Part shown: piece by piece, positions 8,758 through 16,019 of the stretch
Numbering within the stretch: position 1 is the stretch's first letter
Layout: the number at the start of each line of letters is the position of its first letter
Assembly (NCBI RefSeq): GCF_019733465.1
Contig: NZ_JACVQL010000170.1
Coordinates: forward strand, 1-33,678
Length of the DNA: 33,678 nt
Source: Actinotalea ferrariae
GTDB lineage: Bacteria > Actinomycetota > Actinomycetes > Actinomycetales > Cellulomonadaceae
Direction of reading: 5' to 3'
Position numbers and translations under genes: made by a program
The notes under the pieces: model-generated
The model's input: the letters and a program-made list of their open reading frames with translations, nothing else
Database searches by the model: none
Told to the model about the DNA's origin: nothing

Positions 8758-8804
8758 GGCGCCGGTCGCGATCCCGCCCGCGCCGGTCGCGTCGTTCAGG
8801 GAAG

Positions 8805-8957
8805 TCAGGCCGGAGCCGAGCCACCGCCCAGGTGGGTTGCCCGACGCGGCGTAGTACGCACCAACGGCTGCGAACCCGACCGGTCACAGTCCCCCGACGC
8901 CGTGTGCTTGAGCAGGTAGGCGTACCCCGCGCCGGCCGTCAACCGGTGCAGACCCAT
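8805..8957 (-). pseudogene. displaced N-terminus of the MobF relaxase (frameshifted)
   Basis: From ATG 8957 (or GTG 8960) the minus strand encodes MGLHRLTAGAGYAYLLKHTA and continues to about residue 33. This is the expected start of actinobacterial MobF relaxases, with the Y12/Y14 pair where the nicking tyrosine sits. The frame then stops at 8805. Shifting by -1 near 8859-8864 gives AYYAASGNPPGRWLGSG, which runs without interruption into the main frame. The join PLV / AYY fits loss of a single base. No slippery heptamer of the X XXY YYZ type is present, so programmed frameshifting is unlikely. Confidence 0.8.
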
Positions 8958-8982
8958 CACCGGCGCTCACCCCGGTCCGAAG

Positions 8983-9021
8983 TCCCCATACATCTCTGGG
9001 TGCGCGAAGACGACCAACATG
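8983..9021 (+). repeat. 39-bp imperfect repeat, copy A (partner at 28795-28833, inverted)
   Basis: The last 36 bases here (8986-9021) match the minus strand at 28830-28795 at 29 positions without gaps. In one frame both read PIHxxVREDDQH, and two of the differences are synonymous (CAT/CAC, GAA/GAG). It lies in the 294-bp gap between the relaxase start and the gene at 9252, the usual place for an oriT, but no nic-like inverted repeat was recognised. Confidence 0.6.
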
Positions 9022-9251
9022 GTTGGCGAGCACGCATCGGCGAGCGAACAGTGGCGGGCGGTAGGCCACGCACTCGGGCGTCGGTCAAGGTCGCAGATGC
9101 CCGCCGGGTTAGCCGACAACTCGGCCGTCGTCTCGGCCGTCGTCGTCCAGGGCCTACCCGATCGGGTGATCGGGCCAGTGTCGACAGGGGGACCCGCCGG
9201 CCCCTACGTTGATGATCACCTTGAGGTCGGGCCCGGAAGGGGCGCACTGAA

Positions 9252-9767
9252 ATGGACGACCACCGAGCTCCGATCACTCCCGTGCACAAGACCCTTCTGA
9301 ACTCCACGACCTGGGGAAACCTGATCCACGCAGGTCAACGCAGCGACTGGTACGGCGTGGCGCTCGCCCGCATCCTGTTGCTCCTTGGAGGCGGCGAAGT
9401 TCGGTACACGACCGGGCGGTTTGATGGTGACGCGGAGCGCTACGAGGGCGACATCTACGTCTTCACCGACGAGACCGTGATCACCGCATCCGTCGGAGGG
9501 ACGGACTACGCCTGGCCTGAACGCTTCGACGTCGAGTCGGCGCCGAGGCGGTCGCTTCGTTCCATCGAGGCCGAGACGGGAGACTCCATCTTCGGACCCG
9601 AAGTCAGCTACGCGGGATGGCCGCCGGCCGATGTGAAGGTCACGGCGGTGTACGAGAGCGGACGCCGACTGGACCTGCCCTTGGAGCCTGGCTCGAGCGA
9701 GACGAGGGCTGCCCTCGCGGAGTTCCTCCCGTCGCTGCTGGCCGACCTCAGCGCCGGCAAGCGGTAG
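9252..9767 (+). CDS. uncharacterised protein, probably beta-rich
   Basis: A 171-residue soluble protein from ATG 9252, preceded by a good GGAAGGGG ribosome-binding site. After a helical N-terminus (TLLNSTTWGNLIHAGQRSDW) it has a run of predicted strands around DIYVFTDETVITASVGG and VKVTAVYESGRRLDLPL, then a C-terminal helix. The layout suggests a PH-like or lipocalin-like barrel, but no family is recognised. The next gene begins ten bases after its stop, so the two are likely one operon. It lies in the mobile-element backbone beside the relaxase, divergent from it. Confidence 0.65.
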   Translation: MDDHRAPITPVHKTLLNSTTWGNLIHAGQRSDWYGVALARILLLLGGGEVRYTTGRFDGDAERYEGDIYVFTDETVITASVGGTDYAWPERFDVESAPRRSLRSIEAETGDSIFGPEVSYAGWPPADVKVTAVYESGRRLDLPLEPGSSETRAALAEFLPSLLADLSAGKR

Positions 9768-9777
9768 GCGCCCCCAG

Positions 9778-10362
9778 GTGGACGCCAGCGTTTGGGCAGC
9801 CTGGGCTGGCGCAGCTGTCTCGGCCGCAGGTGCCGGGATCGTCCTGTGGGTCCGGTGGCGTGACCGGCCCGAAGTGACGTGGCACTTCGGGCTCGACGGT
9901 CTCGCTGGCTCACGCGCCACCACCGCCAAGTTCCGCAAGCAGGGCCGGGACCCATACCGGCTGGTACGCCTCACCAACGTCGGTGACGGCGCCGCCTACG
10001 CCGTAACCGTCGCGGGCCTGACCGACTCCGTCGACACAAGCCTGTTCGAGCTCGACGCGAGCGACGTGCGTGGCTTCACCACCCCGCCGATCGCAGGCCG
10101 AGTTGCTCCCAACGACTACCTTCTCGCGCTCACCTGGGTCACGCCCGACCAAACAGAGGGCGACGTCGGGATGCGCGTCGAGTGGACCGAGGGACCCGTC
10201 CGCCACCGCCGTCACAGGTCTCAAACGCTCGTCTTGGCAGGCAATCCTCCCGGGCCGCAGCCGGCAATCGCGATCTCCGCGAGGCCGGACGTGGCACCGG
10301 GAGCAACACCGAGCCCGCGCACCTTGCCCTGGCGACGCCGTCGACAGACCGGCGGCGACTAG
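9778..10362 (+). CDS. single-TM protein of unknown function
   Basis: A 194-residue protein starting at GTG 9778, ten bases after the preceding stop. One hydrophobic segment at residues 6-26 (AAWAGAAVSAAGAGIVLWV) is followed by basic residues, so it is probably an N-anchored membrane protein. A beta-rich domain of about 100 residues follows (RLVRLTNVGDGAAYAVTVAGL, then LALTWVTPDQTEGDVGMRVEW), reminiscent of immunoglobulin-like folds. The C-terminal 30 residues are proline/arginine-rich and disordered. I recognise no family. The operon with the 9252 gene suggests a shared role. Confidence 0.6.
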   Translation: MDASVWAAWAGAAVSAAGAGIVLWVRWRDRPEVTWHFGLDGLAGSRATTAKFRKQGRDPYRLVRLTNVGDGAAYAVTVAGLTDSVDTSLFELDASDVRGFTTPPIAGRVAPNDYLLALTWVTPDQTEGDVGMRVEWTEGPVRHRRHRSQTLVLAGNPPGPQPAIAISARPDVAPGATPSPRTLPWRRRRQTGGD

Positions 10363-10398
10363 CCAGCTCCCTCACGGCTGCCGCCGACGCTCCGTGAG

Positions 10399-10794
10399 TT
10401 AGTCACGGAGCTGCTGCGGCGTCGTGGCAGCACCAGCACCACGCGTCGCCGACGCCAGCGCCGCCTCGAGCTGACGAGCAACGCCGCGATCGCCGACCCC
10501 AGTGTCGAGCGCCGGGAAGTCCAGACGCTTGGCGAGCACGAGGAACGCCTGCCCGAGTCGTGCTGTCGAGCCGGCTGACCTCCTCGAGCGCCCGGGCCGT
10601 CTCGGCGCACACCGCGCCGCCCTGGTGCAGAGCGTCCGCCGGGCTCCGGAGCCGCGACCGGCAGCGCCTTCACGTCCGCGAGCGCGTCCGCCTTGCCCTT
10701 CCGCTTCCGGCACCGGTCCGAGCAGTAGCGCGCCTTCGCGTGCCGCGCTCGAAGACCTTGCCGCAGGCGCGGCGTGACGTCCACGGGGCATCAC
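10399..10794 (-). pseudogene. decayed zinc-finger protein gene with several frameshifts
   Basis: Reading the minus strand across frames gives one coherent protein: RACGKVFERGT, then KARYCSDRCRKRKGKADAL, then CAETARALEEVSRLDS, then ARLGQAFLVLAKRLDFPAL ending at the TAA at 10399-10401. The first two pieces make a C-x2-C / C-x3-C zinc ribbon, and the rest is a helical tail like small proteins near phage or ICE genes. At least three, probably four, frame changes separate the pieces, so this is a broken gene and not a single sequencing slip. The parent family is not firmly identified. Confidence 0.6.
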
Positions 10795-10939
10795 CGTCCT
10801 GGCCGATCCCGGATCGTGGGCACCGCGGAGGGAGCATGGGGATCACGGGCGGGGTCACCTGGTGATCGCGGCAAGAGAGTGCCTGGCCCCCGGGTGGCCC
10901 CCGACCGGTCCGGCCCTGTCGGCGACCAGGCGTCATCGC

Positions 10940-10945
10940 TACCGT
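10940..10945 (+). promoter_or_regulatory. putative leaderless -10 box
   Basis: TACCGT ends seven bases before ATG 10953 with no ribosome-binding site between, as at the TIR gene. Confidence 0.4.
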
Positions 10946-10952
10946 GCGGATC

Positions 10953-11147
10953 ATGGGCATTGGACGTGCATGGCGAGAGGGCCGTGAGTTCCGGCGGGCT
11001 GCTGCGGCGGCCGGTCTCGATCGGCACCTGTCCGACGAGGAGAGCGTCGTGCTGATGAATAAGTGGGCCGAGATCCGAGAGCGCACGGGTGTGCAGGTCT
11101 CTGCCGAGGTGTTCATCGCCCGTTTCCTCGAGGCGAGCGACCGCTAG
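10953..11147 (+). CDS. small conserved-looking basic protein
   Basis: A 64-residue protein from ATG 10953; an in-frame GTG at 10944 is possible but overlaps the -10 box. The sequence is mainly helical: GRAWREGREFRRAAAAAGL then EESVVLMNKWAEIRERTG and a VFIARFLEAS end. Amphipathic spacing and the absence of stops support a real gene. No domain is recognised. It stands alone between the zinc-finger remnant and the convergent prepilin peptidase gene. Confidence 0.55.
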   Translation: MGIGRAWREGREFRRAAAAAGLDRHLSDEESVVLMNKWAEIRERTGVQVSAEVFIARFLEASDR

Positions 11148-11305
11148 GGACGGACGGATGGGCGCACGCCCCGCTCCGTTGGACACATGGTCGCGCCGCG
11201 ACTCAAATGGCATCGATCTCCACAAGTGCCAGAGGTGTTCCGGACATTCGATCTTCGTCGCCTGGCCCACATCGGCCCGCGGCCGACGCGGTCTACCCAC
11301 AGCCC

Positions 11306-11809
11306 CTACGGCGTGTTGAGAATCGGCTCGATGACGGCCAGCACAGCTCCGATGACCATGAACGGACCGAAGGCGAGACGGTCCTGCACTGTCGCCCGCC
11401 GAGTCGCGACCAGCACGGCGGCCGTCAAGCCGGCAAGCACAAACGTCATCACCGTGGCAAGCACCACCCGGTCCCAGCCGAACCATCCGGTGAGCAGCCC
11501 GACGATCGCCGCGAGCTTGACGTCACCGAAGCCCAATTCGCCGACCGCGATCCAGGCGACGAGGAAGTAACCGGTGAAGAGGGCAGCGCCCGCAGTCGCT
11601 GAGCGCAGAAGACCTCCCGGCTCCGACGCCGCGAGAGCGGCCGCGACGAGAGGCAGTACGACTCCCGCGGACAGCGTGAGCAAGAGCTTGGACGGAAGCC
11701 GGTGCGTGCGGACGTCGATGACGCTCGCAGCGCCGCCGACCACCACGAACCAGAGCAGGGCGACAACCACCGCGGCGTCCCCAATTCGCTCGCCACTCAT
11801 GGCGGCCAT
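11306..11809 (-). CDS. prepilin peptidase, A24 family (short, CpaA/TadV-like)
   Basis: A 167-residue integral membrane aspartyl protease that in this family trims leader peptides of type IV/Tad prepilins. Both catalytic aspartate motifs are visible: SVIDVRTHRLPS near residue 32 and GFGDVKL near residue 90. About six membrane helices are present and the N-terminal methyltransferase domain of PilD is absent, as usual in the short form. The start is set at ATG 11809; ATG 11800 is an alternative, and the frame upstream is not protein-like. No pilin or pilus ATPase gene is in the window, so it is an orphan here. It is convergent with the small gene at 10953 and divergent from the copper ATPase. 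Confidence 0.85.
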   Translation of the reverse strand: MAAMSGERIGDAAVVVALLWFVVVGGAASVIDVRTHRLPSKLLLTLSAGVVLPLVAAALAASEPGGLLRSATAGAALFTGYFLVAWIAVGELGFGDVKLAAIVGLLTGWFGWDRVVLATVMTFVLAGLTAAVLVATRRATVQDRLAFGPFMVIGAVLAVIEPILNTP

Positions 11810-12208
11810 GGTGCGCGCCGGGCGCGCGGGCGTCAGTACGGCGCAGCAAGGTTGTGTGAGGCGCGAGTCCTGAGCCGTACCTGTGGACAGCGAAGGGAGA
11901 CCTCGCCTCATGGGCCACTCGACGAGAGGCTTCGGCTGCCGGTAGCGCCAAGGTCGAGATGCTCCTCCATGCCGGACCCAGCGGGGTCTGCCCTCTGGTC
12001 GCCATCACCCACCTGCTCGCGATCGGTCCTCCGCGAGGGAGAAGGTCGTGAGCGTGGGCGGGTCCGGACCGCCGAGGCCATGAGATCGAGGCACCGCCGG
12101 GCTGGCGAGGCGTGTGGTCGCTGAAGTCGGCATGTCGCGGTTGGCCGTGCAGGTGGCAGCGATGAGCTCGTGTGCCGAGACCCGGTCGTCGCCCCTCAGA
12201 AGACAGAC
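11810..12208. other. roughly 400-bp intergenic stretch upstream of the copper ATPase
   Basis: It lies between the divergent prepilin peptidase and ATPase genes. Open frames here are short shadows and no domain is recognised. The regulatory sites begin at 12209. Confidence 0.45.
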
Positions 12209-12227
12209 GATGAAGGTTCGATGAAGG
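12209..12227 (+). promoter_or_regulatory. CopR-type direct repeat upstream of copB-like gene
   Basis: GATGAAGG - TTC - GATGAAGG is a perfect direct repeat with 11-bp period, the helical spacing used by OmpR-family response regulators. The core TGAAG pair resembles the CopR site reported for Corynebacterium glutamicum. It lies about 77 bases before the ATPase start, and related repeats occur near three other loci of the island. Confidence 0.7.
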
Positions 12228-12271
12228 CTGGTGCGACGGGAACAGCCGGCGCGGCATTCTGGTTCCCACGG

Positions 12272-12288
12272 GTACCCCCCAGGGGTAT
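12272..12288. promoter_or_regulatory. CsoR-type operator
   Basis: GTACCC - 5 nt - GGGTAT is a near-perfect palindrome with the architecture of CsoR copper-repressor boxes. It matches the two boxes at 24734 and 24768 except for one outer base. It ends 15 bases before ATG 12304, where a bound repressor would block the transcript start. Confidence 0.75.
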
Positions 12289-12303
12289 CGAGAGAAGTAG
12301 GTG

Positions 12304-14520
12304 ATGAGCGAGCACCAGCACCACCACGGGCAGGACGAACACAACGGTCAACCGCATGCCGACCACGGTGTGACCGCGGCGTCGACGGTGGAAGACAGCA
12401 CGCGTACCGCCCCAGTTGGGTCGGAGACGGACAGCCCGCCGCGCACCGACGGACACCACGCACACCACGGCACCGCCACGGGGCATGCGGCGGCGGGCCA
12501 CGAGGCGGGCGCCATGGCTGCGCACGCCGGCCATGGAGACACCGGCCACGGGGATCACGCAGCGACGTTCCGCGACCGGTTCTGGGTCAGCCTGGCGCTG
12601 GCGGTCCCGGTCGTGGTCTTCAGCCACATGTTCGCCGATCTCCTGGGCTACACCCCGCCCACCTTCCCGGGCTCAGCCTGGATCTCGCCGGTGCTCGGCA
12701 CGGTGGTGTACCTGTACGGCGGGTGGCCGTTCCTCACCGGCGCGGTCACCGAGGTCCGCGCCCGCAAGCCGGGGATGATGCTGCTGGTCGCCACGGCGAT
12801 CACCGTCGCCTTCGTCGCGTCGTGGGCCACCACCCTCGGCGCGGCCATGGCGCTGGACTTCTGGTGGGAGCTGGCGCTCCTGGTCGTCATCATGCTGCTC
12901 GGCCACTGGCTCGAGATGCGCGCCCTCGGCGCCGCGTCAGGCGCTCTGGACGCCCTGGCTGCCCTGCTGCCCGACCTCGCCGAGAAGGTCTCCGAGACCG
13001 GCACCGTTGAGGTGCCACTCGACCAGCTGCGCACGGGGGACGTCGTCTTGGTTCGCGCCGGCGGCCGCGTCCCGGCGGACGGGGTCGTCGTCGACGGCGC
13101 CGCGCACCTGGACGAGGCCATGATCACGGGCGAGTCCAAGGCCGTGCGCCGCGGCGTCGGCGACCAGGTCGTGGCTGGGACGGTCTCGACCGACTCCACC
13201 ATCCGCGTCCGGGTCACCGCGGTCGGCGCCGACACCGCGCTGGCCGGCATCCAGCGCCTGGTAGCCGACGCGCAGGCATCGAGCTCGCGCGCGCAGGCGT
13301 TGGCCGACCGCGCGGCCGGGTTCCTGTTCTGGTTCGCCCTGGTCGCCGGTGTGCTCACGTTCATCGTCTGGGCCGCACTCGGCGACATGCCCGACGCCGT
13401 CGAGCGCACCGTGACGGTCCTGGTCATCGCCTGCCCCCACGCCTTGGGTTTGGCGATCCCGCTCGTGATCGCGATCTCCACCGAGCGCGCCGCCCGCGCC
13501 GGCCTGCTGGTCAAGGACCGCCTGGCCCTGGAGCGGATGCGCACCGTCGACACCGTCCTGTTCGACAAGACCGGCACCCTGACCGTCGGACGCCCGACAG
13601 TCACCGACGTGTCCGCGGTGCCTGGCGAGGACCGCGACGCGCTGCTCGCCCTCGCGGCGGCGGTCGAGTCCGACAGCGAGCACCCGGTAGCACGCGCGAT
13701 CGTCAGCGCCGGCGCCAGCTCGGCCCGCCCGCAGGTGTCGGACTTCGCAGTCCTGCCCGGTCGTGGGGTGCGTGCCGTCGTCGAGGGACTTCAGGTGCAC
13801 GTCGGTGGACCGGCGCTCCTCGCCGAGCTCGGCGCGACCGTTCCCGCCGACCTTGAGGCCGCGGCCCGTCCGTGGGCCCAGCGAGGCGCGTCCGTCCTGC
13901 ACGTCGTCCGTGACGGTCAGGTGCTCGGCGCGATCGCCGTGGAGGACGCGGTCCGACCCGAGTCGCGGGAGGCGGTCGCCGCCCTGCGGCGCCGCGGCGT
14001 GCACGTGGCCATGGTCACCGGTGACGCGCAGAACGTCGCCGACGCGGTCGCCGCCGACCTGGGCATCGACGAGGTCTTCGCCCAGGTGTTGCCCGCTGAC
14101 AAGGACAAGAAGGTCGCCGAGCTGCAGGCGCGCGGCCGCCGGGTCGCCATGCTCGGCGACGGTGTCAACGACGCCCCAGCCCTGGCACGCGCCGAGGTCG
14201 GCATCGCGATCGGCGCGGGGACCGACGTGGCGGTGGAGTCCGCAGGGGTAGTTCTAGCCTCCGACGATCCGCGTGGGGTGCTGTCGGTGATCGAGCTGTC
14301 GCAGGCGTCTTACCGCAAGATGTGGCAGAACCTGGCCTGGGCAACCGGGTACAACCTCATCGCCGTCCCGCTCGCTGCCGGTGTCCTTGCCGGGATCGGG
14401 TTCGTCCTGTCTCCGGCCGTCGGAGCGGTGCTCATGTCGGTGTCCACGATCGTCGTGGCGCTTAACGCCCAGCTCCTGCGTCGGCTGGACCTGGATCCGG
14501 CGGCGGTCGCGACCCGCTGA
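12304..14520 (+). CDS. copB: P1B-type copper-exporting ATPase, CPH class (CopB-like)
   Basis: A 738-residue membrane pump that hydrolyses ATP to export copper ions. The first 86 residues are histidine-rich (HQHHHG, HHAHHG, HGDTGHGDH), replacing the CxxC metal-binding domain of CopA. Motifs in order are TGES (about 276), the membrane CPH metal site (about 378), DKTGT with the phosphorylated Asp (about 421), SEHP in the nucleotide domain, and [11 protein letters not shown] places it in the P1B-3 group with Enterococcus CopB, described as exporting Cu2+/Cu+ (a few members Ag+). The start is ATG 12304 after GAGAAG; GTG 12301 is also in frame. It is preceded by both a CopR-type repeat and a CsoR-type box, implying dual copper control. 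A strong hairpin follows its stop. Confidence 0.92.
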   Translation: MSEHQHHHGQDEHNGQPHADHGVTAASTVEDSTRTAPVGSETDSPPRTDGHHAHHGTATGHAAAGHEAGAMAAHAGHGDTGHGDHAATFRDRFWVSLALAVPVVVFSHMFADLLGYTPPTFPGSAWISPVLGTVVYLYGGWPFLTGAVTEVRARKPGMMLLVATAITVAFVASWATTLGAAMALDFWWELALLVVIMLLGHWLEMRALGAASGALDALAALLPDLAEKVSETGTVEVPLDQLRTGDVVLVRAGGRVPADGVVVDGAAHLDEAMITGESKAVRRGVGDQVVAGTVSTDSTIRVRVTAVGADTALAGIQRLVADAQASSSRAQALADRAAGFLFWFALVAGVLTFIVWAALGDMPDAVERTVTVLVIACPHALGLAIPLVIAISTERAARAGLLVKDRLALERMRTVDTVLFDKTGTLTVGRPTVTDVSAVPGEDRDALLALAAAVESDSEHPVARAIVSAGASSARPQVSDFAVLPGRGVRAVVEGLQVHVGGPALLAELGATVPADLEAAARPWAQRGASVLHVVRDGQVLGAIAVEDAVRPESREAVAALRRRGVHVAMVTGDAQNVADAVAADLGIDEVFAQVLPADKDKKVAELQARGRRVAMLGDGVNDAPALARAEVGIAIGAGTDVAVESAGVVLASDDPRGVLSVIELSQASYRKMWQNLAWATGYNLIAVPLAAGVLAGIGFVLSPAVGAVLMSVSTIVVALNAQLLRRLDLDPAAVATR

Positions 14521-14526
14521 CCCGAC

Positions 14527-14565
14527 GCACGATGGCCCGCCACCGACAGGGGCGGGCCATCGTGC
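14527..14565. terminator. strong bidirectional hairpin terminator
   Basis: A perfect 15-bp stem (14527-14541 with 14551-14565) and 9-base loop lie between the convergent ends of the ATPase and the ferredoxin-like gene. There is no long U-tract, as is common in GC-rich actinobacteria. Confidence 0.8.
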
Positions 14566-14580
14566 TGCGCGGGGGGACGG

Positions 14581-14997
14581 CTACGCGGTGTGGACGTGCG
14601 CGTCGTCCTGTGCAGGCGCGGATCGGTCGATCACCAGCTCATCCAGCGGCGCCGGTGGTCGGCCCGCGCCCGGTCCGCCGGCACGCAACCAGGTCGCCAG
14701 GGCGTCGGTCGCGTCGTCGCCGGCGAGCCGTTCGAACCAGACCGGCGCGACCCCGGCACGTCGGCAATGCGCGGTCGGACGGGCGACGACGACGTCGCCG
14801 CGTTCACACTCGTCCAGGCACTCGACGAAGGTCAGGCGCGCGACGCCCTCGTCTGCGAGGCGGCGCAGTCGCTCCGCTTGACCGCCGGGCAACGGGTCGA
14901 TGCCGACCAGGGTTTCCCCGGCGCACAGGCTGCACGCCGTCAGGCCCGGCACCTCTGCCGCGCCTGACGCAGCCCGCTGGTTATCGGGCGCTCTCAC
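14581..14997 (-). CDS. thioredoxin-fold [2Fe-2S] ferredoxin-like protein
   Basis: A 138-residue soluble protein from GTG 14997, whose start overlaps the exporter stop as GTGA, a sign of translational coupling. Four cysteines are placed as C22-x2-C25 and C60-x3-C64 with a VECLDECERGDVVV core, the arrangement of thioredoxin-like [2Fe-2S] ferredoxins; C78 is extra. The C-terminal half (VAPVWFERLAGDDATDALATW) matches the helical end of that group. The tail ends in DDAHVHTA. In this operon it could serve in metal handling instead of electron transfer, but that is inference. It is the last gene of the kmtR-CDF operon and faces the terminator at 14527. Confidence 0.7.
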   Translation of the reverse strand: MRAPDNQRAASGAAEVPGLTACSLCAGETLVGIDPLPGGQAERLRRLADEGVARLTFVECLDECERGDVVVARPTAHCRRAGVAPVWFERLAGDDATDALATWLRAGGPGAGRPPAPLDELVIDRSAPAQDDAHVHTA

Positions 14998-16019
14998 TTG
15001 TGCACCGGGGCGGGAGTGATGACGACCTCGCCCACGTTGGGCAGCACGGCGCGCACACGCTGCTCGGCGTCACGAGTGATGGCCGCGGCCGCAGCCAGCG
15101 GCGCGGTGGCGCAGGTCCCGATCGTCGCGTCGACGTGCAGGTGGTGTCCCACCCACCTGGCGCGGATCCGGTCGACCTCCTCCACCCCCGGGGCGGCGGC
15201 CAGTGCAGCGCGGGCGTCCTGGATCAGGCCGGGATCGACGCCGTCCATGAGGCGTCCGACGACATCCCGGAGGGTCCCGCGCAGCAGCACCAGGATCATG
15301 GCGGTGATGAGCAGACCGACGAGCGGGTCGGCCAGCGGGAACCCGGCTGCGACGCCGAGCGCGCCCGCGAGCACGGCCAGGGACGTCAGCCCGTCAGTGC
15401 GGGCGTGCACGCCGTCAGCAACCAGAGCGGCCGAGCCGATGCGCCGTCCGACCCGGATGCGGTAGACCGCCACCGCCTCGTTGCCGGCGAACCCGACGAG
15501 GCCGGCGGCCGCGACCCACCAAACCTGCTCGATGGCCACCGGGTCGACCAGGCGGCGGACCGACTGCGCGCCGGCGACCACGGCGGACAGGGCGATCATG
15601 GCGACGATGAACAGGCCGGCGAGGTCCTCGGCGCGCCCGTACCCGTAAGTGAACCGGGTGGTCGGTGCACGCCGGCCGAGCGCGAACGCCAGCCACAGCG
15701 GGAGGGCGGTCAGGGCATCGGAGGCGTTGTGGACGGTGTCGGCCAGCAGCGCCACCGACCCGGTGACAGCGACGATCGCGAGCTGGACCAGGGCCGTCAG
15801 ACCCAGGCCTACCAGGCTGACCTTGACCGCCCGGATGCCCGCGGCGCTGCTCTCCAGGGCGCCGTCGATGGAGTCGGCCGGGTCGTGCGAATGCGGGGAG
15901 AACAGCCCGCGGAGCACGCCTCGTAGACCGCCGTGATGGTCGTGCCCGTGATGGTCAGGGCCGTGGTCGTGGTCGTGGTGCTCGTCGATCGCGTGACCGG
16001 CGTGGTGGTGGCCGGTCAC
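14994..16019 (-). CDS. cation diffusion facilitator (CDF) metal exporter
   Basis: A 341-residue proton-coupled metal exporter from GTG 16019, which overlaps the repressor stop as GTGA; the frame upstream of it is arginine-rich shadow. The N-terminal 45 residues are histidine-rich (HHHAGH, HHDHDHG, HHGHDHH). Six membrane helices follow. The transport site is made by H97-x3-D101 in TM2 (DTVHNASD) and H205-x3-D209 in TM5 (DGVHARTD), an HD/HD site. A cytoplasmic ferredoxin-like domain ends the protein (VDRIRARWVGHHLHVDATIG). The HD/HD pair is usual in Zn/Cd transporters, yet the coupled regulator carries the KmtR nickel/cobalt ligand set, so Ni or Co export is a real possibility. The substrate cannot be settled from sequence. 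Confidence 0.9.
   Translation of the reverse strand: MTGHHHAGHAIDEHHDHDHGPDHHGHDHHGGLRGVLRGLFSPHSHDPADSIDGALESSAAGIRAVKVSLVGLGLTALVQLAIVAVTGSVALLADTVHNASDALTALPLWLAFALGRRAPTTRFTYGYGRAEDLAGLFIVAMIALSAVVAGAQSVRRLVDPVAIEQVWWVAAAGLVGFAGNEAVAVYRIRVGRRIGSAALVADGVHARTDGLTSLAVLAGALGVAAGFPLADPLVGLLITAMILVLLRGTLRDVVGRLMDGVDPGLIQDARAALAAAPGVEEVDRIRARWVGHHLHVDATIGTCATAPLAAAAAITRDAEQRVRAVLPNVGEVVITPAPVHK

Noticed and set aside
8859-8864. Programmed -1 frameshift as the way to make the full relaxase
   Set aside because: No slippery heptamer precedes the join and no obvious stimulatory hairpin was found; loss of one base is simpler.
7498-8919. Plus-strand frame of 473 codons over the relaxase
   Set aside because: Shadow of the relaxase, whose motifs are unmistakable on the minus strand.
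9121-9160. Tandem TCGGCCGTCGT copies as iterons or oriT
   Set aside because: Only two copies in a GC-rich context, with no inverted repeat or nic-like sequence beside them.
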